A stretch of DNA of 64,000 bases from an uncultured Aquimarina sp. (GCA_947498765.1 CANMLG010000006.1:90689-154688); one strand, 5' to 3'. Positions 26,729-36,016 are shown, counted from the stretch's first letter. Notes: a model not told the origin generated them from the letters alone. Program-made: numbers and translations.

Positions 26729-26783
26729 AGTAATACAATGTGCATATGGCTTTTACTGAAGTCCATATGCACATTGTGTTACT
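26729..26783. repeat. Long 21-bp stem hairpin between convergent genes
   Basis: Arms at 26729-26749 and 26763-26783 pair over 21 bases with a single G-U, closing a 13-base loop. The core is CAATGTGCATATGG. It is not followed by a T run on either strand, so it is not a standard terminator; it could act as a bidirectional block, a REP-like element or a small RNA. Confidence 0.7.
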
Positions 26784-26929
26784 AATAGTTATTTTGTGAG
26801 TGTATTATTTTCAAGTGTTTTACTACAGCGGATATTTTTTTAAATGTTTATATTTTTTTTGAAGCTTATTAGGTTGCTTTTGTATATGAAATGCAGATTA
26901 AATTTTTTTTTGTTAGATATGGCTAATGG

Positions 26930-27571
26930 TTAAATCACTCTACTAATGGTTAATCCATCTCTTATAGGAAGTAATACCGTTTCAATCCTTGGATCTTCAG
27001 CCAATAACTTATTGTATTGAATTAAAGCCTTAGTGGATTCATCGTCGGGTTGTAGTTTTTCAATTACTTTTCCGCTCCATAATACATTATCGGATAAAAT
27101 AATACCACCAGAGTTCATTTTATTTATCACAATATTAAAATAATTTGAATAGTTGGGTTTATCGGCATCAATAAAAACCAAATCAAATTTGTGCTCTATT
27201 GCAGGAATAATTTCAATGGCATTTCCAATATACTGTTTAATACTTCTCCCGTAAGGGGATTTATCAAAATAAGAGCGTTGAAAATCTTCCAACTCTTCGT
27301 TGATATCAATGGTATGTAACATGCCATCTTTTTTTAAACCTTCGCATAAGCATAAAGCAGAATAGCCCGTGTACGTGCCTATTTCTAAAATAGAAGTTGG
27401 GTTTATAAGTTTAGAAAGCATACTTAAAATACGTCCTTGATAATGACCGCTAAGCATTCGAGGTTGTAATATTTTTTGATAGGTTTCGCGCGTAAGCTGT
27501 TGTAGTAATTGAGGTTCTTTTTCGGAATGAGCTACCACATAATCATCAAGTGCGTCGGGTATAAAATGCAT
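26930..27571 (-). CDS. SAM-dependent O-methyltransferase (family 3)
   Basis: A 213-residue class I methyltransferase of the caffeoyl-CoA/catechol O-methyltransferase-like family. Motif I is ILEIGTYTGYSALCL (SAM binding), and LVFIDADKPNYSNYF carries the Asp/Asn metal ligands; GGIILSDNVLWSGKV is the third family block. Substrate unknown. Lone gene. Confidence 0.9.
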   Translation of the reverse strand: MHFIPDALDDYVVAHSEKEPQLLQQLTRETYQKILQPRMLSGHYQGRILSMLSKLINPTSILEIGTYTGYSALCLCEGLKKDGMLHTIDINEELEDFQRSYFDKSPYGRSIKQYIGNAIEIIPAIEHKFDLVFIDADKPNYSNYFNIVINKMNSGGIILSDNVLWSGKVIEKLQPDDESTKALIQYNKLLAEDPRIETVLLPIRDGLTISRVI

Positions 27572-27653
27572 ATCAAAATAATTTTGTGTAAAAATACACT
27601 ATGTGTTAGTGAAAAGCTAGCGCATAGTAATAATGCTTATGATACGGTTTTTT

Positions 27654-28853
27654 TTATTGTTTTAAAAACTCAACTCTTCGGTTATTGGCTTTGTCTTCAA
27701 TGCTGGCATTAGCATCAGTAAACAATAGTTCTGTTTCTCCTTTACCTATACAAGTAATGCGTTCTTTTTTTATGCCTTGTTCCACAAGAGCTTTTTTTAC
27801 AGCTTCGGCACGTTTTTGTGATAAGCTAAGGTTTTTGGTGTTATCACCATCACTATCAGTATGTCCAATAATTTGGAAATTCCAATCTTTGTTTTCTTTC
27901 ATAATAGCAGCTATTTTGTTGATAATACCTAGCGATTGTGATTCCACATCGGCTTCACCAGATTTAAAATGAATACCATTGGTACTGTATTTTCCTTCCG
28001 AAATGATACGCTTATATAATTGTCCGCCACCATTGGCGATACGGATATTTCGTATACCATATAAAGCTTTTCCTGGGAAAGAACTATTTTGCTTAATGTC
28101 CATTTGTACACCAAAGGTATTAGGTGTAAAATTTAACCTTGGTAAATTAGCAATACGTTTTTCATCATAATACATTTTAAACTTTCCTTTGTTGTAGGAC
28201 ATGGCAATATGGTGCCAAGCTTTTAAACGCCCCAGCTTAACATTTTCTAATTGAAAATCATAACTACCAACTTGTCCAGTAGTTTTATCGGACCTTAATG
28301 TAAAGTCAATGTTAGGATTGTTTAAAGAATTACTGCTTAGTATGATATCATAATTAGTCCAATTGTTGTTATATGATTTCGACATTTCATCTACATAAAT
28401 ATCAAATTCGATAGTAAACTCGTCAGACAGATATTTTTTATTGTTAAATAAAGGTAAAATGGTATTTTCATATTTGGCTGTACCAATAATAACTTTATTA
28501 CCATCAAAAGTAGCTACCTCAGCACCCCCTTGGCGTAAGTCCCAACGCGAAGGAAATTCACCAACTTCTTCGTATTTTAAATCATCGTAAAAAATAACAT
28601 CCTCACCAGGGACAAATTTATAGTTACGCCAAACTTCTACAGGAGCGGTATTTACACCGCCAGAATAATCTTCGTCAGATAAAATGCCACCAGCTTTGGA
28701 GGTCTCTTTTTTACTTTTTTTATCTCTTTTTTTGGTAAGTAATTCTTCTGCCTTTTCTTCAGCACGTTTTTTTATTTTATCCCAAAGTTGAGCATTGCTA
28801 GGAATGGTATACAATAATGATAGTGTGGTGAGTAGGATGGCTATTTTTTTCAT
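27654..28853 (-). CDS. Exported OmpA-family protein with laminin-G-like middle domain
   Basis: A 399-residue protein with a signal peptide (1-21), a highly charged helical stretch (about 25-60, Lys/Glu-rich), a beta-sandwich middle part resembling a concanavalin/LamG domain (about 80-285; EFTIEFDIYVDEM and AWHHIAMSYNKGKFKMYY), and a C-terminal OmpA domain (about 295-399; QIIGHTDSDGDNTKN and NNRRVEFL). It probably sits in the periplasm bound to peptidoglycan; binding partner unknown. Confidence 0.85.
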   Translation of the reverse strand: MKKIAILLTTLSLLYTIPSNAQLWDKIKKRAEEKAEELLTKKRDKKSKKETSKAGGILSDEDYSGGVNTAPVEVWRNYKFVPGEDVIFYDDLKYEEVGEFPSRWDLRQGGAEVATFDGNKVIIGTAKYENTILPLFNNKKYLSDEFTIEFDIYVDEMSKSYNNNWTNYDIILSSNSLNNPNIDFTLRSDKTTGQVGSYDFQLENVKLGRLKAWHHIAMSYNKGKFKMYYDEKRIANLPRLNFTPNTFGVQMDIKQNSSFPGKALYGIRNIRIANGGGQLYKRIISEGKYSTNGIHFKSGEADVESQSLGIINKIAAIMKENKDWNFQIIGHTDSDGDNTKNLSLSQKRAEAVKKALVEQGIKKERITCIGKGETELLFTDANASIEDKANNRRVEFLKQ

Positions 28854-29004
28854 GAGATTATTAGTTGGTTGGAATTTAAATTTACAGCATTTTTACGAAT
28901 TGTAAGAAATACTTTCTTTGAAGTACATTTAAATTAGTTGAAAAACATTTTTTTTAAGAAATAGGAGGTGTTCAAATAAAGATTTACCTTGTGGGGGTAT
29001 AAAA

Positions 29005-30300
29005 ATGTTGCGTATGAGATTCGAAAATTCACTTGAATTTGCTAATGATTTAGATAAAAAAGATCCATTGCATCACTATCGTGATCAGTTTCATTTTCCG
29101 AAGCATAAAGGAAAAGAGGTGATTTATTTTACTGGAAATTCATTGGGGTTACAACCAAAATTAGCTCGAACTTACATTGAAGAGATTTTAAAAGATTGGG
29201 AAGATTTAGGGGTTGAAGGTCATTTCGAGGCGGAAAAGCCTTGGTGGGATTATCATGAACGATTTGGAGTGCAATTATCAAAAGTAGTAGGCGCTTTGCC
29301 CGAAGAGGTAACAGTAATGAATACACTGACTGTGAATTTGCACTTGCTTATGGTTTCATTTTATAGGCCAACAGCTAAACGTTTTAAAATTATATGCGAA
29401 GAAAAAGCATTTCCGAGCGATCAATATATGATTGCTAGTCAAGTTCGATTTCATGGGTACAAACCCGAAGAGGCTATTGTAACTTTAAAAAAACGTGCCG
29501 GTGAGCATAATTTTAGAACCGAAGATATCCTTAAAACTATTGCCGAAGTTGGTAATGAATGTGCTTTAGTACTAATAGGGGGGGTAAATTACTATACAGG
29601 TCAGGTATTTGATATGAAAACCATTACAAAAGCAGCCAAAGATCAAGGGGCTTTTGTAGGCTGGGATTTAGCACATGCAGCTGGTAATGTGGCATTACAA
29701 TTACATGATTGGGATGTTGATTTTGCTGCATGGTGTAGTTACAAATATATGAATAGTGGACCCGGTAGTGCCTCGGGATGTTTTGTGCACAAAAAGCATC
29801 ATGGAGTAACAGATATTCCTAGGTTTGAAGGTTGGTGGGGTCACCATAAAAAAGAGCGTTTTTTAATGGCGCCAGAATTTGTACCCGAACCCGATGTTAA
29901 TGCTTGGCAAATTAGCAATGCACCAGTATTGAGTATGGCACCTTACTTAGCATCATTACAATTATTTGATGCCGTAGGTATGGAAGCAATTATTACTAAA
30001 CGCAATTTAATTGTAAGCTATTTGGAATTCATTTTGAATTCAGTATCCGACAAAATAGGGGCAAGTTTTGAAATTATTACACCGTCAAATCCAAAAGAAC
30101 GAGGTACACAATTATCAGTGTTTTTACACGGTTACGGAAAAAAAGTATTTCATTATTTAATGAAAAATGGAGTGTTTGTTGATTGGCGAGAGCCTAATGT
30201 GATACGTTTGGCTCCAGCTCCTTTATATTGTTCTTATACCGATATGTTTAATTTTGGAGTAATTTTGGAACAGGCATTACTTAGTAATAATCCTAGTTAA
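29005..30300 (+). CDS. kynU: Kynureninase
   Basis: PLP enzyme that cleaves L-kynurenine to anthranilate and alanine (or 3-hydroxykynurenine to 3-hydroxyanthranilate). Signature blocks: YFTGNSLGLQPKLA, WDLAHAAGNVALQLHDWDVD, CSYKYMNSGPGS with the PLP-binding Lys, and RFEGWWGHHKKERFLM. At 431 residues it has normal length. Another in-frame ATG is nine bases downstream (29014). No other kynurenine-pathway gene is in the window. The beta-helix lipoprotein gene follows 18 bases later. Confidence 0.95.
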   Translation: MLRMRFENSLEFANDLDKKDPLHHYRDQFHFPKHKGKEVIYFTGNSLGLQPKLARTYIEEILKDWEDLGVEGHFEAEKPWWDYHERFGVQLSKVVGALPEEVTVMNTLTVNLHLLMVSFYRPTAKRFKIICEEKAFPSDQYMIASQVRFHGYKPEEAIVTLKKRAGEHNFRTEDILKTIAEVGNECALVLIGGVNYYTGQVFDMKTITKAAKDQGAFVGWDLAHAAGNVALQLHDWDVDFAAWCSYKYMNSGPGSASGCFVHKKHHGVTDIPRFEGWWGHHKKERFLMAPEFVPEPDVNAWQISNAPVLSMAPYLASLQLFDAVGMEAIITKRNLIVSYLEFILNSVSDKIGASFEIITPSNPKERGTQLSVFLHGYGKKVFHYLMKNGVFVDWREPNVIRLAPAPLYCSYTDMFNFGVILEQALLSNNPS

Positions 30301-30318
30301 TTTTAGATAGTTGTTTTT

Positions 30319-31722
30319 ATGATACGCCCCAAAAAATATTTTTCCGCATTATTATTAGCAACAATAACACTACTATCCTGTTCGGAGAAAGAAACTGTGA
30401 GGGATGTTGACACTATTCCTAGCATTATTCAGGCTGATCCCGATAATCCCAATTCAGTAGTAGGTCCTATGGCAGCCATTGAAAAATTACCTTATACCCA
30501 AATAGCTGATAAATCATATACGATTGATGTTTCAGAGTGGGATATTCCCAATAATAGAACCAAACCTGTACAAACAACCGATAATTTACAGGAAGCTATT
30601 GATTGGGCTTCAAGTGAAGGTTTTGGTAAAATCTTCCTTCCCAAAGGACATTATTTATTAGGTAAAGAAGGCAATGATATTTATCAAGCGGGTATTGTAT
30701 TAAAAAGTAATATGGCATTGTTGTTAGATAAAGATGCTGTTATTGAAATGGCTAAAAATGATAAATGGAATTATTGCGCTATTTCCATTAATAACGAAAA
30801 AAATGTTGTGATTTCTGGAGGAACCATTATAGGTGATAGAGATAATCATATATACACGCCTCGTAAAAGTGATGGGAGTACGGTACACGATGAAGGTCAT
30901 TTGATTTGTATAAATGGCGAGAGTCAATTTGTTACTATAGAAAATACAGTGCTAGCCAAAGCTAATGGCGATGGTATTTTAATGGTGGGTAGTAAAAAGG
31001 GAGCTACAGAACAGAAATTAAAAAATATAGTTGTTCGTAATACTAATTTTTCAGAAAATAGAAGACAGGGGATTTCTTTAGTAGGTAGTTCCAATGTACT
31101 TATCGAAAATAATGAAATCCACCATACCAAAGGAACTTCTCCTCAATTTGGAATTGATTTGGAAGGCGCAGGTAGGTTAAATGAAAATATTAAAATTTTG
31201 AATAATTACTTTCATCATAATACTGGGGGCGATATTGTAAATACCGATGGTAAAAATGTATTAGTTGAAGGCAATGTTATGACTCAAGGAGAAGATAGTA
31301 AGTATATTGACGGTCCCATGGTGTATTGGAAAAATGCCGATTGGACTATCAGAAATAATGATATCACCTTATTAACACCAACGGTTAATAATTGGAATGG
31401 AATCATAATGTATTCGAATGATAGCCCTAAAAAGAATCCAGCCACTACTTATATACTAAACAATACCTGTAATAATTGTGGGTTCTATATGTATAAAGGA
31501 GCAGATTTAGAAGTGAAGAATAATACTTTTAACAATGGGCATTTGGCTTTTTGGAAAATGGAAAATTTGACTTTAGAGAACAATAAAGTAATACATCCTC
31601 AAAAATGTTGGGCGTATCGTTTTTTAGAAGTTAGCGGATCAGCCAAAGCTAATACATATAACGGAGAGACTTTTGATATTCCTTTATCCTCTGAACCTTG
31701 GGATGGTTGTTGGATTAGATAA
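30319..31722 (+). CDS. Right-handed parallel beta-helix lipoprotein
   Basis: A 467-residue lipoprotein: signal with lipobox ending in Cys21 (TLLSC), a short linker, then a pectate-lyase-like beginning (DNLQEAIDWASSEGFGKIFL, about 95-130) and a series of parallel beta-helix coils (about 150-430) with repeated IENTVL, VVRNTNFSENRRQG, LIENNEIHHT and ILNNYFHHN units. It resembles polysaccharide lyases or GH28/GH82-like hydrolases, but I cannot assign a family. The neighbouring secreted SMP-30 and CBM6 proteins and the agarases in the window suggest an algal polysaccharide as substrate. This is inference. Confidence 0.78.
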   Translation: MIRPKKYFSALLLATITLLSCSEKETVRDVDTIPSIIQADPDNPNSVVGPMAAIEKLPYTQIADKSYTIDVSEWDIPNNRTKPVQTTDNLQEAIDWASSEGFGKIFLPKGHYLLGKEGNDIYQAGIVLKSNMALLLDKDAVIEMAKNDKWNYCAISINNEKNVVISGGTIIGDRDNHIYTPRKSDGSTVHDEGHLICINGESQFVTIENTVLAKANGDGILMVGSKKGATEQKLKNIVVRNTNFSENRRQGISLVGSSNVLIENNEIHHTKGTSPQFGIDLEGAGRLNENIKILNNYFHHNTGGDIVNTDGKNVLVEGNVMTQGEDSKYIDGPMVYWKNADWTIRNNDITLLTPTVNNWNGIIMYSNDSPKKNPATTYILNNTCNNCGFYMYKGADLEVKNNTFNNGHLAFWKMENLTLENNKVIHPQKCWAYRFLEVSGSAKANTYNGETFDIPLSSEPWDGCWIR

Positions 31723-31864
31723 ATATTTTTCACATTTTTTTAAAGGATTAAAGGTAAATAGACTTCAGTTCTTACTTTTTTTGTAAGAATTTTGATTATT
31801 TAGTAGCTACTGTTGATAATATGGTTATTTTTCAAGTATTCAAATGCGATAATCAAAAAAATAT

Positions 31865-33976
31865 ATGAATTATTTACAATTTATGAAAATTGGTGCTTTG
31901 GCATTATTTTCAATAAATACCTATGCTCAAAGTCCAGTTAAATTAAGTAATAATCAATTTCAATTTGTAGAAGGTCCGGTTTGGGACGGTTCAAATATTA
32001 TTTACTTTTCTGATATTCCTGCAAATAAGGTAGTTTCTTATAATATTAACACGAAAACGTTTTCTGATGTTATTGTAAATGCAAACCGTCCAAATGGTTT
32101 AATGTTTACAAAAGATTATGATTTATTGGTGTGCGAAGGAAGTGCTGGAAGAATAACCAGAAGAACAGTCAATGGACAACTATTAGAAACCATAGCCGAT
32201 ACATTTAATGGAGTCCGATTAAATGACCCTAATGATTTATGTATTGATAAAAAAGGAGGAATTTATTTTACCGATCCTAATTTTGTATTTACACATCAGC
32301 CAGAAAATAGATTATACTACAGAGATGCTTCTGGAAATATAAGCTCACAAGATGCATTTGCTAGAGGTAAACCTAATGGGGTAATTATTTCTCCAGACGG
32401 AAAATATTTATACCTTGATAATTCTGAAAGCACAGTTGTATACCGTTATAATATTGACGCTGCTACAGGGAATTTATCAAACCGAATTCAATACGGAACT
32501 TTAGCAGGAGCGAATGATTCTGGAGCGGATGGTATGGCTGTTGATACCGATGGAAAACTATATGTAACTTCTCGATCAACGGTGCAGGTTTTTGATGGTT
32601 CTCGTTTAACAGCTGTACGTACCATAAATTTTCCTGAAAAGGCGACCAATTGTACGTTTGGTGGTGTAAATAAGGATATCCTATTTGTAACAGCTGGGCA
32701 AAATTTATATGAGGTTACTGGACTCGGAGTAATAGGAGTACAGCATCCGTTTGATTTATCAGAAAACACAACGGAACCAGATGTAATAGATCCTGTAGTT
32801 CCTGTTGATACGGATCCAGATATAGACCCTCAAAATGAGGATACTTATATAGTACAGGCAGAAGACTTTGAAGAAACAGGAGGAACTTTTGGAGGTTTTG
32901 AAACCTATAGTACTAATGGAGTAACTGCTATAAATTTTAATCAAACAGGTGATTGGGCGGAGTATGAACTAGATATTGTATCTGATGGAGTTTATGAAGT
33001 AAGCTATGCTATTGCTACACCTGTTAATGGAGCAGCTATTGAACTGCAAGTGGGCAATCAAAGTATAAAAGATAATGTGCCTAATAATGGAGGTTGGGAT
33101 GCATTTACAGAGTTAAAAACAAGTGAAACTATTGAGTTGAAAAAAGGAGTACAATCAATTCGTATTTTAGGAGCTGGAACTAATTCAGGTAATTGGGAAT
33201 GGAATATGGATTTTTTTAGAATTAATAAAATAGGAGAAATTCCTAATGAAGCAGTAACTCCAGTGCGTCCAGTAAATCCAGTTAGACCAGTAGCAAATAT
33301 AGAGATTAATGTTGAAGCAGAATCATTTACTCAAACCGACGGAAGATTTGATGGAGTGCAGACTTATACATTAAATGGAGTAACAGCGACTAATTTTAAT
33401 CAAACAGGTGATTTTGTAGACTATACAGTAACTATTCCCGATACAGGTAATTATTACATTACATATCATATTTCTACACCAGTAGATAATACTGCCGTAG
33501 AATTTTTAGTGGATGGGATTTCTCAATTAAAAAGTAATGTACCTAATAATGGAAGTTGGGATAATTTTAGAGCATTTACTACAAGTGAATCTATTAATTT
33601 AACAAGAGGAGAACATACTATTCGATTAGTAGGAGCAGGCACTAATCCAGGAAAATGGGAATGGAATTTAGATCGTTTTGTGATTTCAAATACACAAGCA
33701 GGAAGTAAAGTACTAAGTAATGCCAATGTTAGTGATACAATTTATATAACGCCAAACCCAGTTCGAGATTCATTTAACATCGCAGGCTTATTGCCTAATA
33801 CAACATATACATTTAAAATTAATGACTTTATAGGGAAAACCTTAGTTGAAGGGAAAGTAAATAGTATAGAAAATTCAATCATAGGTTTAGAAATATTAAG
33901 TGTAGGGATTTATTTTTTACAAATTAAAGATGTTGACGGACAAGTTAGCAAGACTATTAAAGTAAATAAAAAGTAA
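31865..33976 (+). CDS. Secreted SMP-30/gluconolactonase-like propeller with two CBM6 and T9SS tail
   Basis: A 703-residue modular protein. Signal peptide (1-21); six-bladed SMP-30/gluconolactonase-type propeller (about 22-295; EGPVWDGSNIIYFSDIP, NRPNGLMFT, LNDPNDLCIDKKGGIYFTDP, KPNGVIISPDGKYLY); a Pro/Asp-rich linker; CBM6 domain (about 325-455; VQAEDFEETGGTFGG ... TGDWAEYELDI); a second CBM6 (about 478-612; VEAESFTQTDGRFDG ... TGDFVDYTVTI); and a T9SS type A sorting domain (about 625-703; ITPNPV). The propeller family hydrolyses sugar lactones or related esters; CBM6 modules often bind agar or xylan ends. A lactonase-like propeller bearing CBM6 and destined for the surface is unusual. A paralogue without CBM6 lies downstream. 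Confidence 0.9.
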   Translation: MNYLQFMKIGALALFSINTYAQSPVKLSNNQFQFVEGPVWDGSNIIYFSDIPANKVVSYNINTKTFSDVIVNANRPNGLMFTKDYDLLVCEGSAGRITRRTVNGQLLETIADTFNGVRLNDPNDLCIDKKGGIYFTDPNFVFTHQPENRLYYRDASGNISSQDAFARGKPNGVIISPDGKYLYLDNSESTVVYRYNIDAATGNLSNRIQYGTLAGANDSGADGMAVDTDGKLYVTSRSTVQVFDGSRLTAVRTINFPEKATNCTFGGVNKDILFVTAGQNLYEVTGLGVIGVQHPFDLSENTTEPDVIDPVVPVDTDPDIDPQNEDTYIVQAEDFEETGGTFGGFETYSTNGVTAINFNQTGDWAEYELDIVSDGVYEVSYAIATPVNGAAIELQVGNQSIKDNVPNNGGWDAFTELKTSETIELKKGVQSIRILGAGTNSGNWEWNMDFFRINKIGEIPNEAVTPVRPVNPVRPVANIEINVEAESFTQTDGRFDGVQTYTLNGVTATNFNQTGDFVDYTVTIPDTGNYYITYHISTPVDNTAVEFLVDGISQLKSNVPNNGSWDNFRAFTTSESINLTRGEHTIRLVGAGTNPGKWEWNLDRFVISNTQAGSKVLSNANVSDTIYITPNPVRDSFNIAGLLPNTTYTFKINDFIGKTLVEGKVNSIENSIIGLEILSVGIYFLQIKDVDGQVSKTIKVNKK

Positions 33977-34006
33977 GCGATAAGAATTACTATTTAATAG
34001 TAAATC

Positions 34007-34044
34007 AAACCTCAGCATCTATAAGTAGATTTTGAGGTTTTTTT
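34007..34044 (+). terminator. Terminator after the SMP-30/CBM6 gene
   Basis: Outer arms AAACCTCA / TGAGGTTT, an inner ATCTA / TAGAT pair and a T8 run. Confidence 0.8.
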
Positions 34045-34481
34045 GTTGTACACAAAATTTAAATAGCTAAAAATAAAGTCTTTTGTACTAGTTTATTAGT
34101 TAATTCATTTCAAAAAAGTTAAAAACCCCTGTTTTCAGGGAAAAAAAATTGTAGGTGCTTTCCTATTTTAGCGTTACAAAAACAGATCATGAAAATCCTT
34201 AGTATCGTTTTTTTTGAGACAAAATTAGTTTTTTGCTCATTTGTTAAAATTGGAAATATTTAGTTTTAATTAAAAAGCAGCTTTTTATCAATAAATTCGG
34301 TAGTTCAGCATTAATGTAAATAATGAGTAAATTAAGTTTATCCCACTAATAAGTAACTGTGTCGACAATAATTCTCATTATTTATAGTAACGAAACATAT
34401 CTGTAAGATTTTTAGATTTCTGATTTTTATAATGAGATTATAAATATATTTTGCAATTAATAAAGAACTAAACATAAACTA
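34045..34481. other. 437-base region upstream of the second SMP-30 gene
   Basis: No gene. It contains a small CCCTG / CAGGG hairpin around 34127-34140 flanked by A tracts, and an 11-bp inverted repeat (TAAATAATGAG at 34317-34327, CTCATTATTTA at 34374-34384) enclosing the palindrome TGTCGACA at 34359-34366. The latter arrangement recurs at 44010-44094. Confidence 0.5.
34317..34384. promoter_or_regulatory. Inverted repeat enclosing TGTCGACA, copy A
   Basis: Arms of 11 bp (outer ATGAG / CTCAT) with the 8-bp palindrome TGTCGACA seven bases inside the right arm, about 100 bases upstream of the second SMP-30 gene. The same two elements in the same order occur upstream of the exported VOC gene. A regulator-binding region is one explanation. 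Confidence 0.4.
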
Positions 34482-35699
34482 ATGAATCGTAAAAACATAC
34501 TAAAAATTTCAGCACTACTTTTAGCAAGTCTTGGTCTGAATGCTCAAACAGTAACAAAACTAAGTACGGATCAATTTGAATTTGTAGAAGGTCCAGTTTG
34601 GGATGGGACAGATATTATTTATTTTTCTGATATACCAGCTAGCAAAGTAATATCATATACATTGAGTACAAATACATTTGCAGAGGCCTTTGGAAATACA
34701 AACCGTTCAAATGGATTAATGTTCAACAAAGATTTTGATTTAATAGTATGCGAAGGTGAAGCAGGAAGAATTACTAGACGTGAAGTTGATGGAACAATTT
34801 TAGAAACATTAGCTTCAGAATTTAATGGAATTCGTTTTAACGACCCTAATGACTTATGTATAGATAAAAAAGGAGGGATTTATTTTACAGATCCTAATTT
34901 TGTATTTACTCACCAGCCAGAAAATAGATTGTATTACAGAAATAGTGAAGGTGAAATATCAATACAAGAAACTTTTCCAAATAATGACACGAGTACTCCT
35001 GATAACAGAGATAAACCAAATGGAGTTATTATATCGCCAGATGGTCTAACTTTATATGTCGATAATACATTTAGTAAAAATGTTTACAAATATGATATTG
35101 ATCAAATAACAGGTGCGTTGAGTAACAAAACACTTTTTGGTGAATTGCCAGATAATTCAGCCAATACAGGAGCAGATGGTATGGCTGTAGACGCTTCAGG
35201 AAAGTTGTATGTAACAGCCAAAGCAGCTATTCATGTTTTTGATGGTTCTCAATTAGCACCGATTAGTACTATTACAGGTTTTAATGAGAGTGTTACTAAT
35301 TGTACTTTTGGTGGAACAGATAAGGATATACTTTTTGTTACAGGAGGTAGAAATTTATATCGAATAACAGACCTAGGCGTAACAGGATTTCAGCATCCTT
35401 TTGATCTTCCAGAATCCACTTTAAGTGTAAATGAAATTGAAGAAAATGAAACTATCGATGCTATTTATCCAATGCCAGTGATTAATGATGATTTTACAGT
35501 TAAATTAACTAGTGATATTATTGTTGATGATGTGACTTTGTATTCATTGACAGGTGCAGAATTTCCAATTTCAGGATTTAATGTAATTTCTGGAAAAGAA
35601 ATTAAAGTGAGTTTAGATAAAGCTTTAGAAAAAGGAACCTACCTTTTTAACATTGGAACATCAACAGGATTAATAGGTAAAAAAATAGTAATCAAGTAA
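34482..35699 (+). CDS. Secreted SMP-30/gluconolactonase-like propeller with T9SS tail
   Basis: A 405-residue paralogue of the preceding propeller: signal peptide (1-21), SMP-30 propeller (about 22-315; same EGPVWDG, NDPNDLCIDKKGGIYFTDP and DKPNGVIISPDG blocks), and a T9SS type A sorting domain (about 325-405; AIYPMPVINDDFTV). It lacks the CBM6 modules. The two propellers arose by duplication; they differ enough that the event is not recent. The role as lactonase is inferred from the family only. Confidence 0.88.
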   Translation: MNRKNILKISALLLASLGLNAQTVTKLSTDQFEFVEGPVWDGTDIIYFSDIPASKVISYTLSTNTFAEAFGNTNRSNGLMFNKDFDLIVCEGEAGRITRREVDGTILETLASEFNGIRFNDPNDLCIDKKGGIYFTDPNFVFTHQPENRLYYRNSEGEISIQETFPNNDTSTPDNRDKPNGVIISPDGLTLYVDNTFSKNVYKYDIDQITGALSNKTLFGELPDNSANTGADGMAVDASGKLYVTAKAAIHVFDGSQLAPISTITGFNESVTNCTFGGTDKDILFVTGGRNLYRITDLGVTGFQHPFDLPESTLSVNEIEENETIDAIYPMPVINDDFTVKLTSDIIVDDVTLYSLTGAEFPISGFNVISGKEIKVSLDKALEKGTYLFNIGTSTGLIGKKIVIK

Positions 35700-35724
35700 T
35701 TAAAATTAAATCATAAGTTATAAA

Positions 35725-35875
35725 AACTTATCTTGACTTTTAGTACAAACCGTAATAATGGTTTTGAACTATAGTTATCACTTTTCTCTGTATAGCCATA
35801 GTTACAGTATATAAAATGATACAATTAGCTTATTATGAATTATTTTATAAGCAAATGAAAAAGTCAAGATAAGTT
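35725..35875. mobile_element. 151-bp element with 17-bp terminal inverted repeats
   Basis: AACTTATCTTGACTTTT at 35725-35741 is repeated inverted at 35859-35875. The interior has no coding capacity but has smaller internal inverted repeats around CTATAGTTAT and CATAGTTAC. No target duplication is evident and no second copy was seen in the window, so a MITE is a guess; a structured RNA upstream of metH is the alternative. Confidence 0.5.
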
Positions 35876-35885
35876 CATTTATTAT

Positions 35886-35918
35886 AAAGCCTACTTTTGT
35901 TGCAAAAAAGTAGGCTTT
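35886..35918. terminator. Hairpin between the SMP-30 gene and metH
   Basis: AAAGCCTACTTTT / AAAAGTAGGCTTT with a short loop. The trailing T run is weak on both strands. It most likely ends the SMP-30 transcript. Confidence 0.6.
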
Positions 35919-36016
35919 GCCGTTTCTTTGCATTTCCTACAATAAAGTGAAAATGTTAGTTTTTTTGATTAATGAAGACAAATTCAATTCACTTAAAGTA
36001 CATGAAGGAGAAGCAT

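Noticed and set aside
34482..35699. Polysaccharide utilisation locus centred on the SMP-30 genes
   Set aside because: No SusC/SusD pair is encoded; the TonB receptor at 46199 is of siderophore type and far away.
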